Part shown: piece by piece, positions 51,206 to 61,259 of the stretch
Numbering within the stretch: the stretch's first letter is position 1
Layout of the letters: each line of letters begins with the position of its first letter
NCBI GenBank assembly: GCA_030698225.1
Contig: JAUYNR010000081.1
Coordinates: 1 to 64,000 of the forward strand
Direction of reading: 5' to 3'
From: Oxalobacteraceae bacterium
Lineage (GTDB): Bacteria > Pseudomonadota > Gammaproteobacteria > Burkholderiales > Burkholderiaceae_D
Length of the DNA stretch: 64,000 nt
The notes under the pieces: model-generated
The model's input: the letters and a program-made list of their open reading frames with translations, nothing else
Database searches by the model: none
What the model was told of the DNA's origin: nothing
Program-made: the position numbers and the translations under genes

Positions 51206-51517
51206 ATGAAAATAGCCCACCGCATCCCAACTTATCTGCTGGCATTTACACTGGTCGCGCTGGCAGGCTGCGCCTCAACGCCAAAACAGGAAGGAACCGG
51301 CGAATATATCGACGACACAGTCATCACGACCAAGGTAAAAGCTGCGATTTTCAACGAACCCACGTTGAAAGCGACCGAAATCAATGTCGAGACTTTCAAA
51401 GGCCAGGTTCAGTTGAGCGGCTTTGTTTCTTCGAAAGAAGATATCAACAAGGCGACACAAATTGCACGCGGTGTGAAAGGTGTAACATCGGTCAAGAACG
51501 ACATGCGCACCAAGTAA
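51206..51517 (+). CDS. BON-domain periplasmic lipoprotein
   Basis: 103 residues from ATG 51206 after GAAAGGAAC. Lipoprotein signal ends in VALAGC. One BON domain follows: DDTVITTKVKAAIFNEP, then INVETFKGQVQLSGFVSS and GVKGVTSVKNDM. OsmY-like single-domain proteins bind phospholipid or help envelope stress resistance. A strong terminator follows. Confidence 0.9.
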   Translation: MKIAHRIPTYLLAFTLVALAGCASTPKQEGTGEYIDDTVITTKVKAAIFNEPTLKATEINVETFKGQVQLSGFVSSKEDINKATQIARGVKGVTSVKNDMRTK

Positions 51518-51537
51518 CGATCCGGAAGCCAATTAAC

Positions 51538-51585
51538 CGGGCCGGCATTGATTTCGAATCGAGGCAATGCCGGCCCGATTTTTTT
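51538..51585 (+). terminator. Rho-independent terminator after the BON gene
   Basis: 13-bp perfect stem CGGGCCGGCATTG (51538-51550) with CAATGCCGGCCCG (51565-51577), 14-nt loop, then ATTTTTTT. It lies 20 bases past the stop. Confidence 0.9.
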
Positions 51586-51692
51586 GATACCGGGGAATAG
51601 TTGCATTGCAACTCTTACATCGGGTTTTTTGCACAAATTTGCAGGATCAAAATGAGTCGCTACGCGCCTTTCCCGTTATTGAAACCAATGTA

Positions 51693-52895
51693 ATGAATCC
51701 GATAAATACCGAATTGCCTATCCCCGCAGACTTGACCGCAGCGGAAATTCACGCTCCCGAAGATGCAGAAAATGTCCCAGCAGAAGCCCCTTCCGAATAC
51801 CCTCGCCTGCCCAGCCATGTAGATGCGCGTGGAGTGTCACTTGCCATCCTGGCAACGCTGGCGCTTGTGTTTTCCCTGCAATGGGCGCAGAGGTTTTTTA
51901 TTCCATTACTGTTCGGCATCTTTATTGCGTATACGCTCAATCCATTTGTCAACTGGTTGAAGCTGCTGAGAATCCCCCGCTTTTTTGGTACCTGCATCGT
52001 AATGCTGACGATATTGTGCGGCGTTGCCTTTGCGGCCAATACACTGCAAGACGAGTTCCAGTCGATATTGAATGGATTGCCGGCGGCAACCCAAAAAATA
52101 TCGCGGGCGCTGAAAAAAACCCAGGGCAGTCAGCCCAGCACGATGCAACAAATGCAGGCAGCAGCGACCGAGTTTGAAAGAGCTACCAATCAGGTAACCG
52201 GCGCACGGCCACCGGCCAGAAAAATTGCCGGGTTCGAGCAATCGGCATTCAGGGTCAGCAACTGGCTCTGGGCCGGTTCACTGAGTGCTGCCGAATTCAT
52301 CGGTCAGGCCACCATGGTGATCTTCCTGGTATTTTTCCTGTTGTTATCCGGCGACACTTTCAAGCGCAAACTGGTCAAGTTATCCGGGCCATCGATGGCC
52401 CGGAGAAAAATTGCCGTACACATACTTGACAACATCAATACCTCGATTCAGAACTACATGTTCATGCTGCTGGTAACCAATTTGCTATTGGCAGTAGCAA
52501 CCTGGCTTGCATTGCGTTGGATCGGCCTGGAAAATGCCGGTGCATGGGCAGTTGCCGCTGGTCTTTTGCATATCATTCCGTATTTTGGGCCACTGCTCAC
52601 CATGATCGCGATTGGATTGAGCGCGTACATGCAATTCGAATCGCTCTCGATGGTGCTGCTGGTCTCGGGAACATCGCTTGCAATCGCCACCGTGATCGGC
52701 ACTTTCGTGACGACCTGGATGACCGGAAGAATCGCAAAAATGAATACAGCGGCAGTCTTTGTCGGATTGCTGTTCTGGGGCTGGCTGTGGGGCATCTGGG
52801 GCTTGCTGCTAGGCATCCCGATCATCGTCATCGTGAAAGTCATCTCCGAGCATATCGAAGGCTTGCATCCGGTTGCGGAGCTGCTCGGAGAGTGA
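51693..52895 (+). CDS. AI-2E/PerM-family membrane permease
   Basis: 400 residues from ATG 51693. A polar N-terminal tail (about 50 residues) precedes eight predicted membrane helices. Family blocks: FFIPLLFGIFIAYTLNPFV, the extended loop with FQSILNGLPAATQ, and C-terminal WGWLWGIWGLLLGIPIIVIVK. Relatives export autoinducer-2 or exchange ions; the substrate is unknown. The frame opens 29 codons earlier without a ribosome site. Confidence 0.88.
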   Translation: MNPINTELPIPADLTAAEIHAPEDAENVPAEAPSEYPRLPSHVDARGVSLAILATLALVFSLQWAQRFFIPLLFGIFIAYTLNPFVNWLKLLRIPRFFGTCIVMLTILCGVAFAANTLQDEFQSILNGLPAATQKISRALKKTQGSQPSTMQQMQAAATEFERATNQVTGARPPARKIAGFEQSAFRVSNWLWAGSLSAAEFIGQATMVIFLVFFLLLSGDTFKRKLVKLSGPSMARRKIAVHILDNINTSIQNYMFMLLVTNLLLAVATWLALRWIGLENAGAWAVAAGLLHIIPYFGPLLTMIAIGLSAYMQFESLSMVLLVSGTSLAIATVIGTFVTTWMTGRIAKMNTAAVFVGLLFWGWLWGIWGLLLGIPIIVIVKVISEHIEGLHPVAELLGE

Positions 52896-52930
52896 CCTTG
52901 CTATTCCCAGTTCCGGATGCCCTGCGACTC

Positions 52931-54628
52931 TTACTCTCGACCGGATTTCTGTGCCTGCGCACGGATGGCTGACAGCGTCAGCGTCGGGGTGATCACTTCC
53001 GGCGACAGGCGGATTTCTATCACTGCCGGCAAGCCGCTGGCGCACGCCTGCTCGAACGCGGGGATGAAATCGGCGGTCTTTTCAACCACCGCGCCAAAGG
53101 CTCCGAAAGAGCGGGCGAAAGCGGCGAAATCCGGATTGGTCAGGGCGGTGCCATGCACGCGGGCCGGATATTCGCGCTCCTGATGCATCCGAATGGTGCC
53201 GTAGATGCCGTTATTGACGACGATGAATATCACCGGCAAGCTGTAATGCATCGCGGTGGCCAGCTCGGAACTGCTCATCATGAAGCAGCCGTCGCCGGCA
53301 AACGCCAGCACGGTGCGCTGCGGATACAGCGATTTGGCGGCAATCGCGGCCGGCACGCCGTAGCCCATCGCGCCGGAGGTCGGCGCCAGCTGCGACTTGA
53401 AATGGCGGAAGCGGTGAAAGCGGTGGACCCAGGTCGCATAATTGCCGGCGCCGTTGCAAATGATTGCGTCGGCCGGCAAATGATCGCGCAGATACAGCAT
53501 GATCTCGCCCATCTGCACCGGCCCTTCCACCTGCGGCGGCGTGCTCCAGGCCAGGTAATCGGCATGGGCAATCACCCCCTCGCTCTGCCAGGCTGGCGCT
53601 GCGAGCGGGCTTAATTCAGCCAGCGCCGCGGCAATTTCCGGCATGCCTGAATTGATGGCCAGGGTCGCTGCATACACGCTGCCCAGTTCTTCGGCGCCGG
53701 CATGGACATGCACCAGTTGCTGCTTCGGCACCGGGATGTCGAACAGGCTGTAGCCGCTGGTGGTCATTTCGCCCAGCCGCGGGCCGATTGCCAGCACCAG
53801 ATCGGCATCCCTGACGCGCTGCGCCAGCTTCGGGTTGATGCCGATGCCGACATCGCCCGCATACAGCCCATGCGCATTGTCGAACAAATCCTGAAAACGG
53901 AACGCGCAGGCGACCGGCAATTGCCAGGCTTCGGCGAACCGGCGCAGATCGGTGCAGGCCTGCGGCGTCCAGCCGCTGCCGCCGAGAATCGCCAGCGGCC
54001 GTTCGGCCTGCGCCAGCAAGCCGGACAACTGTTGCAGTGCAGCCGCAGCCGGTGCGGCGGCGACGCGCTGAAAACGGGGTGCGGCAGGCGCACTGACCCG
54101 ATCGCGCAACATGTCTTCCGGCAGCGCCAGCACCACCGGGCCCGGCCGGCCGGACACCGCGGTATGAAAGGCCCGGCTCAGGTATTCCGGAATCCGCCTG
54201 GCGTCGTCGATCTGCGCGGTCCATTTGGTCATCTGGCCGAACATCCGGCGGTAGTCGATTTCCTGAAACGCCTCGCGGTCCGTGCAGTCGCGCGCGACCT
54301 GGCCGATGAACAGGATCAGCGGGGTCGAATCCTGATACGCGGTGTGAATGCCGATCGAAGCATTGGTCGCGCCGGGGCCGCGCGTGACCATCGCAATGCC
54401 GGGTTGGCCGGTCAGCTTGCCGTAGGCTTCGGCCATGTTGGACGCGCCGCTTTCGTGCCGGCAAACCCGCAGCGCGATCTGCTCGCGCACGTCGTACAAG
54501 GCATTGAGCACGTCCAGATAGCTTTCGCCCGGCACGCAAAACACTTGTTCGACGCCGTGCACAATCAGGCTGTCGACCAGGATTTTTCCACCGCTGCCGG
54601 TGTGAATCGGATCAGTATGCATTTTCAT
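52931..54628 (-). CDS. Acetolactate-synthase-like ThDP-dependent enzyme
   Basis: 565 residues. Three-domain ThDP enzyme: catalytic Glu in CRHESGASNMAEAYGK (near 60), middle domain with IGPRLGEM, and ThDP site AFAGDGCFMMSSSELATAM followed by NNGIYGTIRMHQ. Resembles large-subunit acetolactate synthases, but no small subunit is adjacent, so it may be a catabolic or uncharacterised decarboxylase/ligase. Same strand as the LysR gene 400 bases upstream, which may regulate it. Confidence 0.85.
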   Translation of the reverse strand: MKMHTDPIHTGSGGKILVDSLIVHGVEQVFCVPGESYLDVLNALYDVREQIALRVCRHESGASNMAEAYGKLTGQPGIAMVTRGPGATNASIGIHTAYQDSTPLILFIGQVARDCTDREAFQEIDYRRMFGQMTKWTAQIDDARRIPEYLSRAFHTAVSGRPGPVVLALPEDMLRDRVSAPAAPRFQRVAAAPAAAALQQLSGLLAQAERPLAILGGSGWTPQACTDLRRFAEAWQLPVACAFRFQDLFDNAHGLYAGDVGIGINPKLAQRVRDADLVLAIGPRLGEMTTSGYSLFDIPVPKQQLVHVHAGAEELGSVYAATLAINSGMPEIAAALAELSPLAAPAWQSEGVIAHADYLAWSTPPQVEGPVQMGEIMLYLRDHLPADAIICNGAGNYATWVHRFHRFRHFKSQLAPTSGAMGYGVPAAIAAKSLYPQRTVLAFAGDGCFMMSSSELATAMHYSLPVIFIVVNNGIYGTIRMHQEREYPARVHGTALTNPDFAAFARSFGAFGAVVEKTADFIPAFEQACASGLPAVIEIRLSPEVITPTLTLSAIRAQAQKSGRE

Positions 54629-54814
54629 CTCGAAATCGTTGCAATAAATGGGGGGAAGTGAGTGTTCTGCGCGGCAGGCAATTTAAGTCCGGCAGAGCAT
54701 TCTTCGCATGGTTCGAAGCTGAGTATATGTATAAGCGAGGCTTCTGCAAAACCAAAAAAAACCATGACATCATTACCTATGCTCATGCAAATACCCGCGT
54801 TATCGCGAAAGGCA

Positions 54815-55022
54815 TGTCCACGAAATACACGAAAGGCACGAAAAATGCCAATCACGGCGCGCCTTTGCAGGCCCTCGCGCATTCTTGAATGTTTATCTTA
54901 CTGGCATGTGTATTTTTAATATCTGAATGAAAATATGCGGAAAATGCCATGAAAATCACCATACTCACGCTATTCGTCGTATTGCAGGGCTAATTCGTGC
55001 TTTTCGTGTGTTTCGTGGACAA
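54815..55022. repeat. Inverted pair of CACGAAA repeats
   Basis: TGTCCACGAAATACACGAAA and following bases (54815-54844) recur in inverted form at 54992-55022 (complement reads TGTCCACGAAACACACGAAA), differing at only a few positions over about 30 bases. They lie within the 404-base gap between the ThDP enzyme and LysR genes, which holds no convincing gene. The unit recalls dispersed intergenic repeats. Confidence 0.75.
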
Positions 55023-55032
55023 CTGAAGGAAC

Positions 55033-55917
55033 TCAATCGCCCCGCAGCTCGCCAAGAATCCAGTCGCGGAACTTGATGACGGCCGGCTTGCCGGCGTTTT
55101 TTTCTGGATAAGCCAGATAGTAGGATTGCGGGCTTTTTACCGCAAACGGGAACGGCACCAGCAATTGCTGCTGGCAGATTTCGGTTTCCACCAGAAATTT
55201 CGGCATCAAGGCCACGCCTAGTCCGGCCACTGCGGCTTGGATCACCATCGACAGTTGCTCGAAGCGCGGGCCGGACAGCGCGTTCGGGCAATCCACGCCG
55301 ACATGATCGAACCAGTCGCGCCAGGCTTGAGGACGCGTGGTGTGCTGCAACAATGTCATCCGGGTCAGGTCGGCTACGCTGCCGATCTGTTTTCTCAGTG
55401 CCCGGCTGCAGACCGGCACCACCTCCTCGCCCATCAGGCGCACCATCACCGCGCCGGGCCAGTCCGGTTCGCCGAAGTGGATCGCAGCATCAACCTGGCG
55501 CTGGCTGAAATCGAACGGCACTATTTCGGTACTGAGATTGAGCAGCACATCGGGATGCGCGGCGGCGAATTTCGGCAGCCGGGGGATTAGCCATTTGATG
55601 CCGAAAGTCGGCAGGATTGCCAGCTTGAGTATGCCGGCCGTGCTGTTGTGGGTCATCGCCTGAAAGGTCGCCATTTCGATCTGCTGCAAGATCGCCGACA
55701 CCTGCAGCGCATACTCGCGCCCGGCCTCGGTCAGTACCAGGCGCCGGTTGATGCGCTCGAACAGCCTGCTGCCGAGATACTCTTCCAGCATTGCCACCTG
55801 GCGGCTGATTGCGCCTTGCGTCATGTGCAATTCATGCGCGGCCTTGGTAAACGACAAGTGGCGCGCCGCCGTCTCGAACGCAAGCAGGCAGGAGGTCGAT
55901 GGAATGCATCTACGCAT
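55033..55917 (-). CDS. LysR-family regulator (GcvA-like)
   Basis: 294 residues. N-terminal HTH: LLAFETAARHLSFTKAAHELHM, TQGAISRQVAMLEEYLGSRLF (recognition region 30-55). The C-terminal effector domain includes PTFGIKWLIPRLPKFAAAHPDV, typical of the GcvA subgroup. Lies 37 bases after rlmD on the same strand. Target and effector unknown. Confidence 0.9.
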   Translation of the reverse strand: MRRCIPSTSCLLAFETAARHLSFTKAAHELHMTQGAISRQVAMLEEYLGSRLFERINRRLVLTEAGREYALQVSAILQQIEMATFQAMTHNSTAGILKLAILPTFGIKWLIPRLPKFAAAHPDVLLNLSTEIVPFDFSQRQVDAAIHFGEPDWPGAVMVRLMGEEVVPVCSRALRKQIGSVADLTRMTLLQHTTRPQAWRDWFDHVGVDCPNALSGPRFEQLSMVIQAAVAGLGVALMPKFLVETEICQQQLLVPFPFAVKSPQSYYLAYPEKNAGKPAVIKFRDWILGELRGD

Positions 55918-55954
55918 CGCTATGCCGCCGCATCCCTGCCGGCGCCGCGGCCGG

Positions 55955-57298
55955 TCACGGCTTCAGATCGAATACCGCCATCGATTCGACATGGGCGGTA
56001 TGCGGGAACATGTTGACGACGCCGGCGTATTTCAGCGTGTAGCCGGCTTCCTGCACCAGCAGTCCGGCATCGCGCGCCAGGGTGGACGGGCTGCAGGCCA
56101 CATACACGATGCGTTTCGGCATCAGCTCCGGATGGCTGCGCCGCAAGCCGGCCAATGCCTGGCATACGGCGAAGGCGCCATCGCGCGGCGGGTCGATCAA
56201 CAGCCGGTCGAATCTTCCCATCGCGATGAAATCCTCGCTGGTGGCTTCAAACAGGTTGCGGCAAAAAAACTGCGTTTTCTGCGCCAGGCCATTCGCCTGC
56301 GCATTTTCCAGCGCGCGCTCGGTCAGTTCGGTGCTGCCCTCGATGCCGACCACTTCGCGGGCCAGGGTGGCAATCGGCAGCGTGAAGTTGCCCAGGCCGC
56401 AAAACAGGTCGGCGACGCGATCAAAGGCTTGTACATCCAGCAGACGCAGCGCGCGCGCCACCATCACGCGGTTGATATGGTGGTTGACCTGGGTGAAGTC
56501 GGTCGGCTTGAAAGGCATCTTCACGCCGAATTCGGGCAACGCATAGTGCAGCGTCGAAATCTCCGGATAAAACGGCACTGCGGTTTCTGGCCCCTTGGTC
56601 TGCAACCACCATTGCACCGCATGCAGGTCGGCAAATGCCTTCAGCTTGACTTCGTCCTCCGGGGTCAACGGAGCCATGATGCGCAACACCATCGCCGTCA
56701 CATCTTCGCCCACCGCCAGCTCGATCTGCGGCAGCTGGCGCACGATTGTCAGCGATTCGATCAGATGCCGCAGCGGCACCAGCATCTTCGACACATGCGG
56801 CGGCAGCACTTCGCAGGTTTTCATGTCGGTGATGTAGCGCGATTTTTTCTCGTGAAATCCGACCAGCACGCCGCCCTTTTTCGGAACCAGGTTGACCGAC
56901 AGGCGCGCACGGTAGCGGTAGCCCCAGGTCGGGCCGTAAATCGGCCGCAGCATGGTTTCGGCACGAATCCGTCCGATATGCCACAGATTGTCTTCCAGCA
57001 CGCGCTGCTTGGCGGCCACCTGCGCGGCCGGCTCCAGATGCTGCATTGCGCAACCGCCGCACAGGCCGAAATACACGCACTTCGGCTTGACGCGCAACGC
57101 CGACTCGCGCTGGATCGCAATCAGCGTCGCCGCTTCCCATTGCGCCTTCTTGCGATAGGTTTGGTAACTGACGCGCTCGCCCGGCAGCGCGCCTTCGACG
57201 AAGACCACCTTGCCGGCGCTGCCGTCTTCATTCCGGAGATGGCCGACGCCGCGGCCATCCATGTCCAGGGACTCGATTTCAATCATGTTAAGCGACAT
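55955..57298 (-). CDS. rlmD: 23S rRNA m5U1939 methyltransferase RlmD
   Basis: About 447 residues from ATG 57298. N-terminal TRAM domain (IEIESLDMDGRGVGHL), then four Cys for [4Fe-4S] (CVYFGLCGGCAMQH plus Cys in CEVLPP), and SAM domain: VADLFCGLGNFTLPIA, IDPPRDGA. Catalytic Cys is in YVACSPSTLARD. The family has this order. Start codon is uncertain: ATG 57328 or 57286 are also possible, none with a strong site. Confidence 0.93.
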   Translation of the reverse strand: MSLNMIEIESLDMDGRGVGHLRNEDGSAGKVVFVEGALPGERVSYQTYRKKAQWEAATLIAIQRESALRVKPKCVYFGLCGGCAMQHLEPAAQVAAKQRVLEDNLWHIGRIRAETMLRPIYGPTWGYRYRARLSVNLVPKKGGVLVGFHEKKSRYITDMKTCEVLPPHVSKMLVPLRHLIESLTIVRQLPQIELAVGEDVTAMVLRIMAPLTPEDEVKLKAFADLHAVQWWLQTKGPETAVPFYPEISTLHYALPEFGVKMPFKPTDFTQVNHHINRVMVARALRLLDVQAFDRVADLFCGLGNFTLPIATLAREVVGIEGSTELTERALENAQANGLAQKTQFFCRNLFEATSEDFIAMGRFDRLLIDPPRDGAFAVCQALAGLRRSHPELMPKRIVYVACSPSTLARDAGLLVQEAGYTLKYAGVVNMFPHTAHVESMAVFDLKP

Positions 57299-57431
57299 AG
57301 GGACACAGTAAAGTTGCGGATCCGACATCGATCCGAAATTAGAGAATTTATGCAAGGAGTGATTGCATGTCCGGCGTTACGGCAAGACATTGCGTCTGAA
57401 TACGGAAATGCCGCCCAGGGCGTTACCCATG

Positions 57432-58448
57432 CTACAGCAGCGAATCCCTTCCCACACCTCTGGCGGCAAGCGAACGCTTCAACTTGTACAGCGCTTCCTG
57501 CTGAATTTGCCGGATGCGCTCACGCGTCACGCCCATTTCTTCAGCCAGCGTTTCCAGCGTGGCCGGATGATCGTTATCCAGCCCGAAACGGCGTGTAATC
57601 ACAATCCGCTGCTTGTCTGGCAATTTATTCAGCCATTCACGCACCAGCACCGTTATTTCGAGTTGCTCGGCACGCGCATCCGGCGCGTCGTCGGTATCGC
57701 CAGGCAGCAGATCCATCAAACTCGATTGCGGGTCGCCGTCCAGAGGCGCGTCCAGCGAAGTCGCATGTTCGGACAGCGCAAGGATATCCTGCACGTCTTC
57801 CACATGCCGGTCGATCAGGTGCGCAATGTCCTCGACTGTTGCTTCCTTGCCGTCGTGATGCTGCGCTTCCAGATGATATTTCGCCCGCAGGACCTGGTTC
57901 AGTTCGCGCACCATGTGCACCGGCAAACGCACGGTACGGGCCTGGTTCATGATCGCCCGCTCTATGTTCTGGCGTATCCACCAGGTCGCATAAGTCGAGA
58001 AACGAAAGCCGCGCTCAGGTTCGAATTTATCGATGGCGCGCATCAATCCAAGGTTGCCTTCTTCGATCATGTCCAGCAGTACGACGCCGCGGTTGATGTA
58101 ATGCTTCGCGATGGAAACCACCAGGCGCAGATTATGCTCGATCATCTTCTGCCGCGACTCGAAATCCCCCTGCTTGGCCATGGTCGAAAAATGCAGCTCT
58201 TCGCTCGCGCTGAGCAGCGGGCGGGTGCCGATCTGGTTCAGATAATGCTGCGTGGTATCGGTGGAAAGCTCGGCCACCAGCACAATTTTGACTTCATCCG
58301 GACTGACCGTCTCGACCGCTTCCTGATTCTCGTCACCGTCGCCAGGCACGCCATATTCCTCAACCGCACCATCGAATGGCGTCTCGGGAACGTCTTGCGC
58401 GTCGTCATCCTGATCCATATTGCGCGGGTGGTGCGGCTTGTTCATCAT
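57432..58448 (-). CDS. rpoS: RNA polymerase sigma factor RpoS
   Basis: 338 residues. Stationary-phase/general stress sigma factor. Region 1.2 ([21 protein letters not shown]), region 2 with [20 protein letters not shown] and [17 protein letters not shown], region 3 and region 4 ([20 protein letters not shown]) are all present. The N-terminal 50 residues are acidic. It starts 6 bases after nlpD, the usual arrangement. Bases 57299-57431 hold no gene. Confidence 0.96.
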   Translation of the reverse strand: MMNKPHHPRNMDQDDDAQDVPETPFDGAVEEYGVPGDGDENQEAVETVSPDEVKIVLVAELSTDTTQHYLNQIGTRPLLSASEELHFSTMAKQGDFESRQKMIEHNLRLVVSIAKHYINRGVVLLDMIEEGNLGLMRAIDKFEPERGFRFSTYATWWIRQNIERAIMNQARTVRLPVHMVRELNQVLRAKYHLEAQHHDGKEATVEDIAHLIDRHVEDVQDILALSEHATSLDAPLDGDPQSSLMDLLPGDTDDAPDARAEQLEITVLVREWLNKLPDKQRIVITRRFGLDNDHPATLETLAEEMGVTRERIRQIQQEALYKLKRSLAARGVGRDSLL

Positions 58449-58454
58449 GAATGA

Positions 58455-59381
58455 TTATCTGCTCGGCAAGAATTTGGATGGATCGACCGGTTTTCCCTGC
58501 TGTCGAATCTCGAAGTGAAGCTTGACTGCGTCCGCATCGGTATTGCCCATTTCAGCGATTACCTGGCCTTTGTTGACGCTCTGACCCTCCTTGACTGTAA
58601 TAGTTTTGTTGTGTGCGTAGGCCGACAACAGATTGCTGGTATGTTTGACGATGACCAGATTACCGTAGCCGCGGATCCCGCTGCCGGCGTACATCACCTT
58701 GCCCGAACCGGCGGCGATCACCTGCTGCCCCAGTTTGCCGGAGATATCGATGCCTTTGCTCTTGCCGTCTTCAAAGACAGCAATAACCTTTCCTTCCGCC
58801 GGCCAGATCCAGCCGATCCCATCGTCGTCGGCGTCAACCGTTTTGGCGGGCTCCGCTTTCGCCGGAACCGCAGCGGCGGTGGCAGTTGCCGGAGCTTTTG
58901 CAGTTGCAGTTGCAGCTTCCGGCTTTTGCAGCTCGGTCAGCGCGCGCTCCGAATAAGGCCGCTTGTCGCCACGGGGAGCAGTCTTGTTGCCGGCGCTGCC
59001 TGATGACGCTGCCGCAGGGGCCGACAACGCGCGCACCTCGACCCCGGCACTGGCGATACTGCCGGTTTGCGCGCCGCCCGCTTCTGCATCGGGCGGCCGC
59101 ACGCGCAAGACTTGATCGACCTTGATATCGTTCGGATTGGCCAAATTATTCCAGACCACAATGTCGCGATAAGCCTGCCCCTGGTCCAATGCGATGCGAT
59201 ACAGGGTGTCGCCTTTTTTAACGTTGTAATAGCCGGGGCCGGCAGGGGTCTGCGACCTGGCGGACTCGGTCGTTCCGGTTCCCTGCGCGCGGTCGCTCAC
59301 GGGTGCAAAATGGCGTGGTGTGCTGCACGCGGCCAACAGGCCAAGCAATGCCGCTGAGATACTTAAGCGTATTTTATTCAT
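58455..59381 (-). CDS. nlpD: NlpD-like LysM/M23 lipoprotein, amidase activator
   Basis: 308 residues from ATG 59381. Lipobox LLAACS, LysM domain (YNVKKGDTLYRIALDQG), an Ala/Pro/Thr-rich linker (about 110-185) and a C-terminal M23 domain (GKVIAVFEDGKSKGIDISG, HLFE-like VKLHFEIRQQGKPVDP). Catalytic-type His are partly missing (ISGKLGQQ replaces a metal-His block), as in NlpD, which activates AmiC rather than cutting peptidoglycan. Confidence 0.92.
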   Translation of the reverse strand: MNKIRLSISAALLGLLAACSTPRHFAPVSDRAQGTGTTESARSQTPAGPGYYNVKKGDTLYRIALDQGQAYRDIVVWNNLANPNDIKVDQVLRVRPPDAEAGGAQTGSIASAGVEVRALSAPAAASSGSAGNKTAPRGDKRPYSERALTELQKPEAATATAKAPATATAAAVPAKAEPAKTVDADDDGIGWIWPAEGKVIAVFEDGKSKGIDISGKLGQQVIAAGSGKVMYAGSGIRGYGNLVIVKHTSNLLSAYAHNKTITVKEGQSVNKGQVIAEMGNTDADAVKLHFEIRQQGKPVDPSKFLPSR

Positions 59382-59431
59382 TCTCTCATTATGTTCATAT
59401 GGTGCTGCAGCGCATGTCACGCCTGCAGCAT

Positions 59432-60292
59432 TCATGCTGTTCCCGGACGAAGGGGCACGAAATGGCATGGTTCCAAAGCCACCCTGCTCCACTCCGATTT
59501 GCTGATGCGCTCGATTAATTGCAATTCCTGCTGCCTGGCGCCTATCGGAGCCACCAGGCGTCCGCCCAGAGCCAGTTGCTCCAGCAAGATGCGCGGCACT
59601 TCAAGACCGGCCGCTGCCAGAATGATGCCATCAAATGGCGCCGCTTGCGGCAGTCCAAGCATACCATCTCCGTAATGCAGCCGGATATTGGCGATGCGCA
59701 GCGGGCGCAGGTTGGTCTTGGCCAGTTCGTGCAGCGGCTTGATCCGTTCGATCGAAAAAACCTCCTTCGCCACCAGCGACAATACCGATGCCTGGTAACC
59801 GCAACCGGTGCCGATTTCAAGCACACGATCCAGGGTGCGGCCATTGCACATGATTTCCAGCATCCGCGCCACGATATACGGTTGCGAGATGGTCTGTTGA
59901 TAGCCGATCGGAATCGAGGCGTCCACATAAGCCTGGCCTGAAAAGCCGGGTTCCATGAAAAGATGCCGCGGCACCGCCTCCATTGCCGACAAGACGGCCT
60001 GGTCCGTAATGCCCTGCCTGACCAGCCTGACCACCATCGCACGCCGCAAAGAGTCCGGCACCAGCGGGGCGCTACGCGCGCCAGCCGCAAAATTGCCCGC
60101 TACTGGCTTTGGTACCACAGCAACCGGCGTCACGCGACCGGCCCGGTACTGGCTATTCTGGGCACTGTTTTTGGTGGCAGTTTGCGGCGTGGCAATTGCA
60201 TTGGCGGGAGAAGACTTGCCATACGACGACTGCAGCGGTTTTTGCGAAAGAGCAGACAGCGAAAGCGGAAACCGCCTGGCCTTGTCGGTCAT
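59432..60292 (-). CDS. pcm: Protein-L-isoaspartate O-methyltransferase
   Basis: 286 residues. Repairs isoaspartyl residues. SAM motif [16 protein letters not shown], preceded by [21 protein letters not shown]. The N-terminal 70 residues are a polar, low-complexity extension of a kind common in Burkholderiales. Overlaps surE (ATGA). Order surE-pcm-nlpD-rpoS is the widespread stress cluster. Confidence 0.95.
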   Translation of the reverse strand: MTDKARRFPLSLSALSQKPLQSSYGKSSPANAIATPQTATKNSAQNSQYRAGRVTPVAVVPKPVAGNFAAGARSAPLVPDSLRRAMVVRLVRQGITDQAVLSAMEAVPRHLFMEPGFSGQAYVDASIPIGYQQTISQPYIVARMLEIMCNGRTLDRVLEIGTGCGYQASVLSLVAKEVFSIERIKPLHELAKTNLRPLRIANIRLHYGDGMLGLPQAAPFDGIILAAAGLEVPRILLEQLALGGRLVAPIGARQQELQLIERISKSEWSRVALEPCHFVPLRPGTA

Positions 60293-61026
60293 GACAAACC
60301 TTTCTTGAGCGCATTCAACTGCGTGGTATGGGTCAGATCGATCTGCAATGGAGTTACCGATACGTGTCCTTTTGCCACCGCGTCGAAATCGGTGCCTTCG
60401 CCGGCATCCCTGGCCGCGCCTGCCGGGCCGATCCAGAATATCTCGCGGCCGTGCGGATCCTGCGCCCTGATCACCGATTCAGATTGGTGGCGTTTGCCCA
60501 GGCGGGTGGCAATCAGCGGTTGCAGTTCATCGTAAGGCCGATTCGGAATATTGACATTGAGCAAATACGGCTTTGGCAATGCATCGAATTGCCGCTCGAC
60601 GATCTCGCGCGCCACGCGGGCCGCGGCTTCCAGCTGTTCCCAGCCTTTTTGCACTTGCGAGAAGGCGATCGACGGAATGCCGAACAGAAAACCTTCGGTG
60701 GCTGCCGCCACAGTGCCGGAATACAACGTGTCATCGCCCATGTTCTGGCCCTGATTAATGCCGGACACCACCAGATCGGGCTTATACGACAACACGCCGG
60801 TCAGCGCGATATGGACGCAATCCGACGGCGTGCCATTGACGAAATAAAAGCCGTTCTCGGCGCGAAACACCGACAGCGGCCGATCCAGCGTCAGCGAATT
60901 GGACGAGCCTGAGCGGTTGCTGTCGGGTGCCACCACCACGATTTCGGCAATCGCTGCCAGCGCATTGGCCAGAGCGATGATGCCTGGCGCCAGGTAGCCA
61001 TCGTCATTACTGATAAGGATTCTCAT
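60289..61026 (-). CDS. surE: 5'-nucleotidase SurE
   Basis: 245 residues. Metal-dependent nucleoside monophosphatase. N-terminus [16 protein letters not shown] has the Asp pair that binds metal. [11 protein letters not shown] and [19 protein letters not shown] are further family blocks. Heads the surE-pcm-nlpD-rpoS cluster. Bases 61027-61231 upstream hold no gene. Confidence 0.97.
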   Translation of the reverse strand: MRILISNDDGYLAPGIIALANALAAIAEIVVVAPDSNRSGSSNSLTLDRPLSVFRAENGFYFVNGTPSDCVHIALTGVLSYKPDLVVSGINQGQNMGDDTLYSGTVAAATEGFLFGIPSIAFSQVQKGWEQLEAAARVAREIVERQFDALPKPYLLNVNIPNRPYDELQPLIATRLGKRHQSESVIRAQDPHGREIFWIGPAGAARDAGEGTDFDAVAKGHVSVTPLQIDLTHTTQLNALKKGLS

Positions 61027-61231
61027 GGGACAATTTTACCCGATGCCCTATCCCGAATTTGCATCGAATAAGAGGCAACGCAAAATATTACGCTCAATTA
61101 GTCGGACCGCACGGAAAACGACCGGGAACACAAGCGGCCTTGGTGATGGGTATATTTGAAGTCGATATAGATATATGCGAAAAACCGCCTGTATTTCAAT
61201 ATACTCCGGATCTTTTATGACACGAACAGGG

Positions 61232-61250
61232 CCGGCGGAAGCGGCGCCGG
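61232..61250 (-). terminator. Short GC hairpin after the PilZ gene
   Basis: CCGGCG (61232-61237) pairs with CGCCGG (61245-61250), 7-nt loop, 9 bases past the PilZ stop. No U-run follows on the minus strand, so termination would be weak. Confidence 0.35.
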
Positions 61251-61259
61251 ACTACCCGT

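Noticed and set aside
55748-57598. 616-codon plus-strand frame over lysR and rlmD
   Set aside because: Spans two convincing minus-strand genes and the rlmD upstream region; composition typical of a shadow.
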